Positions 7,246 through 15,995 of a DNA stretch of 47,654 bases are shown here, piece by piece. A program made the position numbers and the translations under genes. This DNA is from Myxococcus xanthus (GTDB taxonomy: Bacteria; Myxococcota; Myxococcia; Myxococcales; Myxococcaceae), in NCBI RefSeq assembly GCF_013116825.1, contig NZ_JABFNS010000065.1:1-47654 (forward strand), written 5' to 3'. Numbering within the stretch: position 1 is the first letter of the stretch; each line of letters begins with the position of its first letter. The notes below the pieces were generated by a model. That model was given only the letters and a program-made list of their open reading frames with translations. It was not told where the DNA came from and searched no databases.

Positions 7246-9084
7246 ATGTCCTCAATCGACCCCACCGCGATCAGCCGTCCGCGCTCGCCGGACATCATCA
7301 GCGGCTACCACCTCGACAAGCTTGTCGGCAGCGGAGGCATGGGGGAGGTCCACAAGGCCACCCAGCTCTCGCTAGGCCGCACGGTGGCGGTGAAGCTCCT
7401 CAATCCCGAGCTGGCGAAGGACCCGTCCTTCATCGCGCGCTTCCAGAAGGAAGCCGCCGCGCTCGCGGCCCTGAGCCATCCCCACATCGTCTCCATCGTC
7501 GACAAGGGGAAGACGGACACCACGTACTACCTGGTGATGGAGTTCGTGGACGGCCCGTCGCTGCGGGAGCTGATTCGCGAGCCGCAGCTGGACGTCATGG
7601 GCGCCCTGCGGCGCATGCTGCAGATCTGCCGCGCCATCGAGTACGCGCACGGCCGCGGCGTCATCCACCGGGACCTGAAGCCGGAGAACATCCTGCTGGA
7701 CCAGCAGGCCGGCGGCATCGCCAAGGTGTCGGACTTCGGCCTGGCGTCCTTCCTGGAGGATGCCAGCCCCTCCTCGCGCTACGCGCTCACGTCCACGCAC
7801 GTGTCCATGGGTACGCTGTCGTACATGGCGCCCGAGCAGCGCGTGGACGCGAAGAGCGCGGACGCGCGCGCGGACATCTTCTCGCTGGGCGTCATCCTCT
7901 ACGAGTGGCTCACGGGAGAGGTGCCGCTGGGCACGTTCGACCCGCCGTCGCGGCGCAAGCCGGGGCTGGACTCGCGGCTGGACGCCATCGTCACGCGGTG
8001 CCTCAAGCCGGACCCGGAGGACCGCTACCCCTCCGTCACCACGCTCATCGCGGACCTGGAGCTGCTCGTCCCGGGCAGCCTGCCGTCCCTGGCGCCGGTG
8101 AAGCTGACGCACCTCCAGCGCGTCCGCCAGGGCGTGCGCAAGGTGGTGCGCATGGCCCTGCAGGCCGCGGCCGTGCTGCTGGTGATGGCGGCGCTGGCCG
8201 TGCTGGGCCGGGAGTGGCTGCGCAGCGGGGAGAAGCCCGTGCCACCCCAGCCCGGCGCCGCGCTGAACGCGGACCTGGGCCCGCCGTCGCCCCGGTCCAT
8301 GCCCGGCCGGCTGGAGACAGGCTCCGAGAAGCGCACGGTGTCGGTGGGCCACGGCCCGGACGCGCCGTCGCTCCTGGTCGCCGGACGGCCGGTGGAGGCG
8401 GAGGAGAAGGCCATCATCTTCCCGCCCGTGGAGGAGCGCTCGCAGTCGCGCGTGGGCCGCGCCCGCGTGGACGTGGTGGGGCTGGACGGCGACATCGCCG
8501 TGCTCAGCGCCCGCGTGCGTGCGGACGCGCCGCCGGACACCTGGAAACGCCGCGCCTACGTCATGCTCTATGGGCCGTCGCTGCAGGCCCCCGCGGCCGC
8601 GCTGCTGCTCCAGGGCAGCACGGGCCGCTACGTGGCGCTCATCCATGACGGCGCGGGCGCGCCGCTGCGGCTCGAATGGGCCCTGGGCGAGCGCCGCGGC
8701 ACCATGCTGGGCCTGGCGTCGCCGGAGGGCGAGGCCGCGCTGGAGCTGCGGGTGGACGCGGACGGCGTCATGCAGGGCTACGTCGGCAAGGGCAAGGACC
8801 AGCGGGCCATTGGCGAGCCGCTCAACCTGGGTCCGGGCTGGATGGAGCACTTCGGAGACGCGCCCGTGCCCGCCTTCGGCTGCATCGAAGGCACCTGCCG
8901 CGCGGAGGGCTTCCTCTACACCGTGCGGCGCGCGCCGCCTCCGGGGACGACGGCGCCCGTGCCCGACGCGCCGGTGGCGAAGGCCGTGGTCGCCGCGGTA
9001 CCCGCCAAGCGGCCTGCTCCGCCGCCTCCCCCGAAGAAACAGCCCGCCAAGGCCCCCGCGAAGAGCCCTCCCAAGCGGCGGTAG
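7246..9084 (+). CDS. Membrane Ser/Thr protein kinase with C-terminal exported domain
   Basis: 612 residues. A Hanks-type kinase domain (about 20-285) has G-loop GSGGMGEV (28-35), catalytic Lys K50 (VAVKLL), HRDLKPEN with D143, DFG D163, and the APEQ motif of the P+1 loop, so it should be active. One TM helix follows (about 303-325, ALQAAAVLLVMAALAVLG). The roughly 200-residue exterior part after it (nt 8430-8930) alternates strands, carries CIEGTC, and looks like a beta-sandwich (LamG/DUF1080-like) ligand-binding domain. The last 40 residues are Pro/Ala/Lys-rich. Typical myxobacterial layout: cytoplasmic kinase, external sensor. The large lipoprotein gene follows after 85 bases. The external domain family is a guess from its pattern. 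Confidence 0.93.
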   Translation: MSSIDPTAISRPRSPDIISGYHLDKLVGSGGMGEVHKATQLSLGRTVAVKLLNPELAKDPSFIARFQKEAAALAALSHPHIVSIVDKGKTDTTYYLVMEFVDGPSLRELIREPQLDVMGALRRMLQICRAIEYAHGRGVIHRDLKPENILLDQQAGGIAKVSDFGLASFLEDASPSSRYALTSTHVSMGTLSYMAPEQRVDAKSADARADIFSLGVILYEWLTGEVPLGTFDPPSRRKPGLDSRLDAIVTRCLKPDPEDRYPSVTTLIADLELLVPGSLPSLAPVKLTHLQRVRQGVRKVVRMALQAAAVLLVMAALAVLGREWLRSGEKPVPPQPGAALNADLGPPSPRSMPGRLETGSEKRTVSVGHGPDAPSLLVAGRPVEAEEKAIIFPPVEERSQSRVGRARVDVVGLDGDIAVLSARVRADAPPDTWKRRAYVMLYGPSLQAPAAALLLQGSTGRYVALIHDGAGAPLRLEWALGERRGTMLGLASPEGEAALELRVDADGVMQGYVGKGKDQRAIGEPLNLGPGWMEHFGDAPVPAFGCIEGTCRAEGFLYTVRRAPPPGTTAPVPDAPVAKAVVAAVPAKRPAPPPPPKKQPAKAPAKSPPKRR

Positions 9085-9141
9085 AGCGCCCGGCAGTACG
9101 CGCCCCGGACATTGCAGCGCAGGGGAATATGGCCACGGCCG

Positions 9142-9159
9142 AGGGATTGCACTATCCCT
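9142..9159. repeat. Inverted repeat before the large lipoprotein gene
   Basis: AGGGAT (9142-9147), six bases, ATCCCT (9154-9159): a perfect 6-bp inverted repeat ending 10 bases before the ATG at 9170. It could be a small hairpin masking translation or an operator. No T tract follows, so it is not a terminator. Confidence 0.4.
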
Positions 9160-9169
9160 GGCTCCTCCT

Positions 9170-12100
9170 ATGCGCACCATTCGACTCGGCTTCGCCGCGC
9201 TCGCACTCGTCACGGCCCTCACGGGCTGCCACCGTTCCACTTCCACGGCGACACCGCGCGTCCTCGAATCCGCCGCGGAGCAGGCGCAGGAGGGCACCCA
9301 AGAGGCCCGCACGCTCGCGTTCGCCGGCTTCCACGCCCTGCTCGTCGCGGGTGATGCCTCGCTGGCGCAACAGCGCTTCGATGACGCCATTGCCCGCGAC
9401 GCGGGAGATGTCTACGCGCTGGCCGGCCAGTCGCTGATGGCACGCCGCGCGGGCCGTCCCGACCGCGCCCTGACTGCGTCACTGGAGCTGGTGGCGCGCG
9501 CGCCCACGCACCCGCTGGCGGCCGTCGCGGCGCGCCACGTGTTGGACTCGGTGGGCACGTCGCGGGCGCTGGACGACGACATCCTCCACGGCGTGGAGCG
9601 CGCGCTGGCGGCGGGCGCGACGGGCGAGGCCGCCTATCTGATGCGCGGCGCGCGGATGTCGGTGGCCGTGGTGCGCGGCGACGCGGAGGCCCGCGACGCG
9701 GCGATGCAGCAACTGGGCGGGGTGAGCGAAGTCGCGCTGGTGGGGCCCTTCTCACCCTTCCACGTGCTGGCCTGGGATGAGCGCACGCCCGTGAGCGAGA
9801 ATGGCTCGCTGGCGGGCCCCTTCACCGGCGCCTTCGGTCCGCTGCCGGTGCGCACGGTGCGCGCCCCCGACGGGCGGATGGACCTGACGGGCGAGCCCGG
9901 CCAGGGCGACCTCTACGTCCAGGCCTTCGACGCGGACGTGACGGAGCCGGGCCTCTATGTGGCTCGCACCGTGAGCGGCACCTCGCATCAGGTGCTGATG
10001 GACGGGGCTCCGCTGATGGAGCGCCGGGCCTGGGAGCGCGCCACCTCCACCGTCACCGCGCGCGCCGTGCAGCTGCCCGCGGGCAAGCACCGCTTCGTCG
10101 TGCGTCAGCTCAAGGGCGGCACCTCCGGCCTGCTCACCTTCGCCCTGCTGCGCGTGGACGGGCGCCCGTCCGGCGTGCGCTTCAGCGCGGCCACCGGCGC
10201 GGCGCCGCGAGCCTGGGGCAGCAAGGCCGAGTTCTCCGACGAGACGCCCGGCGTGTTCCCCACCACGGAGGGCTTGAAGACGGCCCTGCACGAGGAGGCC
10301 GGTGAGCTGCTCTCCGTCGTGCTGGCGGTGCGGGACGGCCTGCAGCGGGACGCGGACGGCGCGCGGCGGCTGATGGCCTCGGTGGACGCCAACACCCCGG
10401 CCCTGCTGTGGCTGCGCGCGGAAGTCGCCTCCGCGGACCGCACCGTGCCGTCCAAGGTGGCGCGTGGCCGGGCCACGCGAGATTTGGAGTCCGTGCTGGC
10501 CAAGGACCCGGGCAACGTGGCGGCGCTGTTGCTGCGCGCGGAGCTCTTCCTCGACGAGGGCCAGCCCGCCTCCGCCATGGACATGCTGAAGACGGCGTCC
10601 GAGGTGGCCCAGCCCGCCGGCCACCCGGTGTTCATGCTGCGCGCCCGCGCCGCGCTGGCGCTGGAAGTGGAGGCCCTGGCGGAGGAGTCACTCACCGCGG
10701 CGCTGGAGGCCCAGCCCGGCCTGTGCGAGGCGCTGACGCTCCAGTACAGTCTGGCCCGCCGCCGTGACGCGGCGGAGCGGAGCGACACCCTGGCGGCGTC
10801 CCTGAATGGCTGCCCGGGGACGGTGGTGCGCCAGGCCGAGCACGCGCGCACGCGCGGCGACATGGAGACGGCGACGAAGCTGTACAGCGAACTCCAGTCC
10901 CGCGACCCCAGCAGCATCAGCCTGGCCAACACGCTGACCAACCTCTACGTGTCCAAGCGCCGCTTCGACGACGCCACCGCGGTGCTCCAGAAGCTGGGGG
11001 CCGTGTGGCCTCGCAACGCGGAGCTGGTGAAGCGCATGGCGGACGTGCGCGAGTACGCGGGCCAGCCGGCCGAGGCGCTCAAGCTGCGTGAGAAGGCGCT
11101 GGTGATGGCGGGCGACGACCTGACGCTGCGCCGCGCGGAGGAGCGCGCGAAGACGGGCCGCGAGCTGCTGCAGGCGTACGCCGTGGACGGACGCGAGGCC
11201 ATCCGCGCCTACGAGGCGGAGCCCGTCAGCGGCGGCAGCGCGGCGGCCTTCGTGCTGGATGCGGCGGCGGTGCGCGTGTACCCCGACGGCAGCATCGTCA
11301 ACCGCATCCACACGGTGCAGAAGGCGCTGGAGCAGTCGGGCGTGCAGGAGATCGCCGAGGTGAATGTGCCGCGCGGCGCGCAGGTGCTGGCGCTGCGCAC
11401 GCTGAAGGCGGACGGCCGGGTGCTGGAGCCGGAGAACATCGAAGGCAAGGACACGGTGAGCCTGCCCGGCGTGGCCGTGGGTGACTACGTGGAGGTGGAG
11501 TACCTGCTCGCGGAGCCTCCGCGCGGCCCCGCGCAGCCGGGCTTCACGGCGTCCGCCTTCTACTTCCAGATTGCGAACCAGCCCAACGCCTGGGTGACGT
11601 ACACGGTGGTGGCGCCCAAGGGCGTGGGCATGAAGGTGGACGCGCACGGAATGAAGGTGCCGGAGCCCAAGGTGGACGGCGACCTGGAGGTGTTCCACTT
11701 CGAGACGCGCCGCGTGCCGCCGTTCATCCCTGAGCCGGACGCGCCGCCCTCCGCCAACGAGTACCTGCCCTTCGTCATCGTGGGCGCGGGCGACACGGGC
11801 AACGAGAGCCTGGTGAAGCTCTACGGCGATGCCTTCCAGGAGCGCTGGCTGCGCACCGCGGAAGTGGACGCCTTCGCGCGCAAGGCGGCGGAGGGCAAGT
11901 CCGGCCTGGACGCGGTGAAGGCCTTGCACGCGGCGGTGATGCAGCGCTTCTCCGGCCGGGACGCGAGCCTGAGCCAGACGGCGGCGTCCACGGTGGCCCA
12001 GGACCGGGGCAGCCGGCTGACGGTGATGAAGGCCGGCCTGGACGCGCTGGGCATCCCCTCGCGGGTGGTGGCGGTGCGGACCTTCAACACCGACCCGTCG

Positions 12101-12949
12101 GCCTACACCTTCCCCCAGGACGCGCTGCTGCCGTACGCGGCGCTGCGCGTGGAGGTGCCCGGCGCCGAGCCGGTGTGGGTGGACACGTCCGTGCGCTACG
12201 GCCCCTTCGGCGAGCTGCCGGAGCTGGCCATGGGTGGGCGGGAGGCGTGGCTGCTGCCCGAGCCCGGCCGCCCGTTGCAGAAGGTGCAGACGCCGCCCCT
12301 GAAGGAAGCCCCCGGCAAGGAAGTGAAGCTGACGCTGAAGGTCGCCGAGGATGGAACGCTCAGCGGGCAGGGCGAGGAGACGTACTCCGGCTTCGAGGCG
12401 GCGCAGATTGCCGAGGCCTTCAACCAGCTGTCGGCGGAGAGCCGCAACCAGGCGCTGCAGGGCGCGGTGGCGCGGTACTTCGGCGGTGCGTCGCTGTCGA
12501 GCGTGAAGCTGGAGAACCAGGAGCAGGTGGGCGCGCCCTTCGTGCTGCGCTACGAGTTCACCGTGCCGCGCTTCGGGCGGATGGAGGGCGGCCAGCGGAT
12601 GGCGCTGGGGCCCCTCACCTTCCCCGCGCAGTTGGGCCGGCGGTTCGTGCAGCTGAGCACGCGCCGCACCCCGCTCTACATCGACACCACCGAGGCCAGC
12701 CGCACGCAGGTGACGCTGTCCATGCCCAAGGGCTGGAAGCTCGCCGACCCCCAGGCCTCGCTGGAGGCGAACAACGCCTTCGGCCGCTTCACCCGGTCCG
12801 AGAAGCAGGACGGCTCGACGCTCAGCGTCACCGAGTCGCTGCGCGTGCCGCGCAACCGCGTCATGCCTGCCCAGTACGAGCTGTTCTCTGGGTTCACCGG
12901 AGACGTGGACCTCATCCAGACGCGGGAGCTGGTCCTGGTAAAGCCCTAG
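9170..12949 (+). CDS. Large TPR/DUF3857/transglutaminase-like lipoprotein
   Basis: 1259 residues from the ATG at 9170, chosen because it starts a lipoprotein signal (MRTIRLGFAALALVTALTGC, lipobox LTGC, C20); the longer open frame upstream overlaps the kinase gene and is its shadow. Order: an N-terminal helical region with TPR-like repeats, more TPR-like helices at about 440-660, a DUF3857-type domain (about 680-785, YPDGSIVNRIHTVQKAL), a transglutaminase-like core (about 910-1020, with LDALGIPSRVVAV and PVWVDTSVRYG), and a C-terminal beta-rich domain. The DUF3857-transglutaminase pair is common in large exported bacterial proteins. Where active members have GDC and NH motifs, this one reads DRGSRLT and LPYAALRV, so the nucleophile and His appear lost. 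It probably acts as an envelope scaffold or binding protein; substrate unknown. Confidence 0.9.
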   Translation: MRTIRLGFAALALVTALTGCHRSTSTATPRVLESAAEQAQEGTQEARTLAFAGFHALLVAGDASLAQQRFDDAIARDAGDVYALAGQSLMARRAGRPDRALTASLELVARAPTHPLAAVAARHVLDSVGTSRALDDDILHGVERALAAGATGEAAYLMRGARMSVAVVRGDAEARDAAMQQLGGVSEVALVGPFSPFHVLAWDERTPVSENGSLAGPFTGAFGPLPVRTVRAPDGRMDLTGEPGQGDLYVQAFDADVTEPGLYVARTVSGTSHQVLMDGAPLMERRAWERATSTVTARAVQLPAGKHRFVVRQLKGGTSGLLTFALLRVDGRPSGVRFSAATGAAPRAWGSKAEFSDETPGVFPTTEGLKTALHEEAGELLSVVLAVRDGLQRDADGARRLMASVDANTPALLWLRAEVASADRTVPSKVARGRATRDLESVLAKDPGNVAALLLRAELFLDEGQPASAMDMLKTASEVAQPAGHPVFMLRARAALALEVEALAEESLTAALEAQPGLCEALTLQYSLARRRDAAERSDTLAASLNGCPGTVVRQAEHARTRGDMETATKLYSELQSRDPSSISLANTLTNLYVSKRRFDDATAVLQKLGAVWPRNAELVKRMADVREYAGQPAEALKLREKALVMAGDDLTLRRAEERAKTGRELLQAYAVDGREAIRAYEAEPVSGGSAAAFVLDAAAVRVYPDGSIVNRIHTVQKALEQSGVQEIAEVNVPRGAQVLALRTLKADGRVLEPENIEGKDTVSLPGVAVGDYVEVEYLLAEPPRGPAQPGFTASAFYFQIANQPNAWVTYTVVAPKGVGMKVDAHGMKVPEPKVDGDLEVFHFETRRVPPFIPEPDAPPSANEYLPFVIVGAGDTGNESLVKLYGDAFQERWLRTAEVDAFARKAAEGKSGLDAVKALHAAVMQRFSGRDASLSQTAASTVAQDRGSRLTVMKAGLDALGIPSRVVAVRTFNTDPSAYTFPQDALLPYAALRVEVPGAEPVWVDTSVRYGPFGELPELAMGGREAWLLPEPGRPLQKVQTPPLKEAPGKEVKLTLKVAEDGTLSGQGEETYSGFEAAQIAEAFNQLSAESRNQALQGAVARYFGGASLSSVKLENQEQVGAPFVLRYEFTVPRFGRMEGGQRMALGPLTFPAQLGRRFVQLSTRRTPLYIDTTEASRTQVTLSMPKGWKLADPQASLEANNAFGRFTRSEKQDGSTLSVTESLRVPRNRVMPAQYELFSGFTGDVDLIQTRELVLVKP

Positions 12950-12967
12950 CCGGGGATGAATAAAGCC

Positions 12968-12988
12968 GGACGGCACCGCGTCCTTTTT
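12968..12988 (+). terminator. Intrinsic terminator of the large lipoprotein gene
   Basis: GGACG (12968-12972), a 6-base loop, CGTCC (12979-12983), followed directly by TTTTT (12984-12988), 19 bases after the stop codon. Short stem but GC-rich with a clean T run. Confidence 0.75.
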
Positions 12989-12991
12989 CTA

Positions 12992-13028
12992 CACCGGCCC
13001 CGCACTGGGGACTCCCAGGGGGCCGGTG
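12992..13028 (+). promoter_or_regulatory. Stacked hairpin in the leader of the WXXGXW gene
   Basis: Outer arms CACCGGCCCC (12992-13001) and GGGGCCGGTG (13019-13028) pair over 10 bp. A nested CTGGG/CCCAG stem (13005-13009 and 13014-13018, loop GACT) stacks inside, with only GCA bulged on one side. It lies between the upstream T-tailed terminator and the ribosome site of the next gene, and no T tract follows. It may be a second terminator or a 5' leader element of the WXXGXW gene. Confidence 0.55.
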
Positions 13029-13063
13029 GCAGAATCTGTCTGGTAACCCACGGAGATGACGCG

Positions 13064-14014
13064 ATGACTCCTCGATGGTGGGCTTGTCTGGTGACCTTGC
13101 TGGCGGCGCCCATGGTTCATGCGCAGACCGCGCCGGTCCCCGCGTCAGAGCCTGGATATTCCGAATACGCGTACGACGACACGGAGTTCGAGGACGAGGA
13201 CACGGCGCCCATGGCGCCCTACGCCCCGCCCCAGCTCCCCGCCGAGAATCCCTCCGGCCGGCCCTTCACGGGCGCCGTCTGGGCCTCCGGCCACTGGTAC
13301 TGGGACGGCGACGAGTGGCGCTTCAACGCCGGCACCTGGCTGGCGCCCATGGACGGCTACCGGTTCATCAACGGCTACTGGGAGCCGGACGGCCGGATGT
13401 GGCGGTGGGTGTCCGGCGGCTGGGCCCGGCATGACTCCCCGGTGGTGGAGATTCCCATCGCCGTGGCGAGCGAGGAGCTGTCCACGCAGCAGGCGCCTCC
13501 GCCGCTCCGCGTGGAGCACGCGCCGCCGCCGCCGGCCCCCTCCTACGTCTGGACGCCCGGCTACTGGTACTGGGCCGGCGTCAACTACGTGTGGGTGGAC
13601 GGCATGTGGGCCGCCCCGCCCCGTCCTGGGCTCGTCTACGTGTCGTCCCGGTGGATGCGCCGCGGGCCCTCCTGGTACTTCTCCGCTGGCGGCTGGGCCA
13701 CCCGGGGCTCGGTGCGAGTCACGGTGCCCGTCTACCGCCACGCGCACATCACCGTGGCGCGCCGGCACCCGCACTACTTCACGCACTCCTGGCGCCGCTA
13801 CCCGGCGGTGCGCCACCACGCCTACCACCCCGGGCACCACTACCGGCGTGGCCCCGGCCCGGTGCGTCAGCACTACCGTGGCCACAACGGCGATCGCTGG
13901 GGCAATGGCCACCACCACCGGGCGTCGCCCGGCTGGAACGGGGGCGGGAGACATCACCGCCACGATGGGGGGCATCACCGCCGAGATGGGGGACATCGCG
14001 GCGGCCGGGACTGA
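13064..14014 (+). CDS. Exported WXXGXW-repeat protein with His/Gly-rich tail
   Basis: 316 residues from the ATG at 13064, preceded by ACGGAG, and opening with a signal peptide (MTPRWWACLVTLLAAPMVHA). A longer reading from 12956 would bury the signal. After an acidic linker come WXXGXW-type repeats: WASGHWYWDGDEW, NAGTWLAPMDGYRFINGYW, VSGGWARHD, then YVWTPGYWYWAGVNYVWVDGMW and SSRWMRRGPSWYFSAGGW. The C-terminal third is His/Arg/Gly-rich (for example HHRHDGGHHRRDGGHRGG) and could bind metal. Such repeat proteins are abundant in myxobacteria and are of unknown function, probably surface or periplasmic. The ORF ends 15 bases from the convergent peptidase gene. Confidence 0.88.
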   Translation: MTPRWWACLVTLLAAPMVHAQTAPVPASEPGYSEYAYDDTEFEDEDTAPMAPYAPPQLPAENPSGRPFTGAVWASGHWYWDGDEWRFNAGTWLAPMDGYRFINGYWEPDGRMWRWVSGGWARHDSPVVEIPIAVASEELSTQQAPPPLRVEHAPPPPAPSYVWTPGYWYWAGVNYVWVDGMWAAPPRPGLVYVSSRWMRRGPSWYFSAGGWATRGSVRVTVPVYRHAHITVARRHPHYFTHSWRRYPAVRHHAYHPGHHYRRGPGPVRQHYRGHNGDRWGNGHHHRASPGWNGGGRHHRHDGGHHRRDGGHRGGRD

Positions 14015-14029
14015 CGCCTCACGGCGCGC

Positions 14030-15139
14030 TCAGGGAGGCCCCCCGAGCGCGTCCCGGAAGATGGCCACGGAGGGCTGGCCGTCCTCGCCCACGTAGCCGC
14101 GGTACATGCCGGCGGAGTTGAAGGGCATGGCCACGTTGCCCTCGCGGTCCATCGCGATGACGCCGCCCTCGCCGCCGACCTTCACCAGCACGTCGTTGAT
14201 GACGACGTCGGCGGCCTCCGGCAACGGCACGTTCTGGTATTCCACGCGGGCGCAGATGTCGCGCGCCACGGTGTAGCGAATGAAGAACTCGCCATGGCCG
14301 GTGGCGGACACGGCGCAGCGCGCGTCCGCGTACGTCCCCGCGCCGATGATGGGCGAGTCCCCCACGCGGCCGTAGCGCTTGTTCGTCATGCCCCCCGTGG
14401 ACGTGGCCGCGGCGAGCGCGCCCGCCTGGTCCAGCGCCACGGCGCCCACGGTGCCGAACTTGTGGTCTCCGCTCACCGGGTCATATCCCGACGGGAGCGA
14501 GGAGGACGGCTGCCGCGAGCGCTCCTTCTCCAGCGCGCGCTGGAGGCCCTGCCAGCGGTCCTCCGTGAAGAAGTACTTCGGATCCACCAGTTCCACGCCC
14601 TGCGACTTCGCGAAGGCTTCGGCGCCCTCCCCCACCATCATCACGTGCGGCGACTGCTCCATGACGAGCCGCGCCAGCGAGATGGGGTTCTTCACGTGCC
14701 GCAGGCCCGCCACGGCCCCCGCCTTGCGCGTCGTGCCATCCATGATGGCGGCATCCAGCTCGTTGACCCCGTCATGCGTGAAGACGGCGCCCTTGCCCGC
14801 GTTGAAATACGGAGAGTCCTCCAGGATGCGGACCGCGGCGCTCACTGCGTCCAGCGCGGAGCCGCCGCCGGCCAGGACCGCGTGTCCCGCCTGGAGGGAC
14901 CGGGTCAGCGCGGCGCGGACCTCCGCCTCGCGCTCTGGGGAGAGGTTCTCCCGGGAGATGACACCCGCGCCGCCGTGGATGACCAGCCCCCACTTCGGCC
15001 TGGGCGCGGATACATCACGCGAGGTGGGCTGCTCGCTGTCGGTGCGAGCAACCCCGGTACTGGCACAGCCCAGAGGAGAAAGCAGCATCACGGCACCCAC
15101 GACGAGAACACGGCGGAGGGGAACGGAAGCGGCGGACAT
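14030..15139 (-). CDS. Isoaspartyl peptidase / plant-type L-asparaginase lipoprotein
   Basis: 369 residues from the ATG at 15139, preceded by GGAGG seven bases upstream and opening with a lipoprotein signal (lipobox SPLGC, C25). The body matches Ntn-hydrolase family T2: WGLVIHGGAG near the start, LDAVSAAVRILEDSPYFNAG, the autocleavage site GTVGAVALD with Thr230 as the new N-terminal nucleophile, and ATSTGGMTNKRYGRVGDSP for substrate binding. The proenzyme cleaves itself before T230 into alpha and beta subunits and hydrolyses isoaspartyl (beta-aspartyl) peptides and asparagine. Most bacterial members (IaaA) lack a lipid anchor or use a plain signal peptide; here the enzyme should be membrane-tethered outside the cytoplasm. 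Divergent from the DJ-1 gene. Confidence 0.93.
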   Translation of the reverse strand: MSAASVPLRRVLVVGAVMLLSPLGCASTGVARTDSEQPTSRDVSAPRPKWGLVIHGGAGVISRENLSPEREAEVRAALTRSLQAGHAVLAGGGSALDAVSAAVRILEDSPYFNAGKGAVFTHDGVNELDAAIMDGTTRKAGAVAGLRHVKNPISLARLVMEQSPHVMMVGEGAEAFAKSQGVELVDPKYFFTEDRWQGLQRALEKERSRQPSSSLPSGYDPVSGDHKFGTVGAVALDQAGALAAATSTGGMTNKRYGRVGDSPIIGAGTYADARCAVSATGHGEFFIRYTVARDICARVEYQNVPLPEAADVVINDVLVKVGGEGGVIAMDREGNVAMPFNSAGMYRGYVGEDGQPSVAIFRDALGGPP

Positions 15140-15305
15140 TCGAAGACCTCCAGAACACGCCGTCGGTAGCACGCCCTCCGAGGAGGCACAACGCGGGGCC
15201 TGGAGAGCCAGGGCTTCCCTGCCCGCCTCCCCCGGCATGCGCGGACCCAGCGGGAATGCACAGTGTCGAGGCGACGAACCGTTCCGACACAGCGAGGTGT
15301 GCGCG

Positions 15306-15977
15306 ATGAAGAAGCTGAGAGGGTTGCGAGTGGCCGTGCTCGCGGCGGATGGCTTCGAACAGGTGGAGCTGACAGCGCCGGTGAAGAAGCTGGAGCGTCA
15401 GGGCGCCGAGGTGACGATTGTGTCCCCCCACAAGGGCCGCATCCGCGGGATGAACCTTCTCATTCCCGGGAAGAAGGTGAGCGTGGACGCGTCCCTGCGC
15501 GAGGTGAAGGCGGCGGACTTCGACGCGGTCCTCCTCCCAGGAGGTTTCGTGAACCCGGACCTCCTCCGGCAAAGCGCGCTCGCGCTGGACTTCGTCCGCG
15601 ACGCCGACGCGCTGGACATGCCCATCGCCGTCATCTGCCATGGCCCCTGGGTGCTGATTTCGGCGGGGCTCGTGGAGGGACGGGCGCTGGCCGCGTGGCC
15701 GGGCATCCGCGACGACGTGCGCAACGCAGGGGGCCGCTGGGTGGACGAGCCGGTGATGCGCGATGGCAACTGGGTCTCCAGCCCGGGACCGCGACAGATG
15801 TTCGCGTTCATCAAGGGCATGGTGGAGCTCTTCGCGGAGAAGATGCCGGAGGTCTCCGCTCGTGCGCCGAGGGTGCCCGTGCGCCAGGCAGCGCCTCCCC
15901 GGTGGCCGAAGCTGCTCGCGGGAACGCTGGCCACCGCGGCGCTCGGATTGGGCGCGCGGCGGCTGGCCCCGCGCTGA
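15306..15977 (+). CDS. DJ-1/PfpI family protein with C-terminal hydrophobic tail
   Basis: 223 residues from the ATG at 15306, with GAGGTG as ribosome site; the much longer open frame upstream is a shadow of the antisense peptidase. Residues 6-180 form a DJ-1/PfpI domain: RVAVLAADGFEQVELTAP, DAVLLPGGFVNPDLLR and the nucleophile elbow VICHGPW with the conserved Cys (AVICHGPWVLISAG). The order and length match PfpI/YhbO-type proteins linked to stress survival, protein or nucleotide deglycation, or holdase activity. Unusually, about 45 residues follow the domain and end with LLAGTLATAALGLGARRLAPR, a hydrophobic stretch that could anchor the protein in the membrane. Enzymatic specificity cannot be assigned. 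Confidence 0.92.
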   Translation: MKKLRGLRVAVLAADGFEQVELTAPVKKLERQGAEVTIVSPHKGRIRGMNLLIPGKKVSVDASLREVKAADFDAVLLPGGFVNPDLLRQSALALDFVRDADALDMPIAVICHGPWVLISAGLVEGRALAAWPGIRDDVRNAGGRWVDEPVMRDGNWVSSPGPRQMFAFIKGMVELFAEKMPEVSARAPRVPVRQAAPPRWPKLLAGTLATAALGLGARRLAPR

Positions 15978-15995
15978 GACGCCACCGGCCCTTGG

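Noticed and set aside
7372-9390. 672-codon minus-strand frame opposite the Ser/Thr kinase
   Set aside because: Arg/His-rich low-complexity translation with no motifs; the plus strand encodes a clear kinase.
10688-12976. 762-codon minus-strand frame opposite the large lipoprotein
   Set aside because: His/Arg/Leu-rich shadow; the plus-strand frame has a lipobox and DUF3857 and transglutaminase-like patterns.
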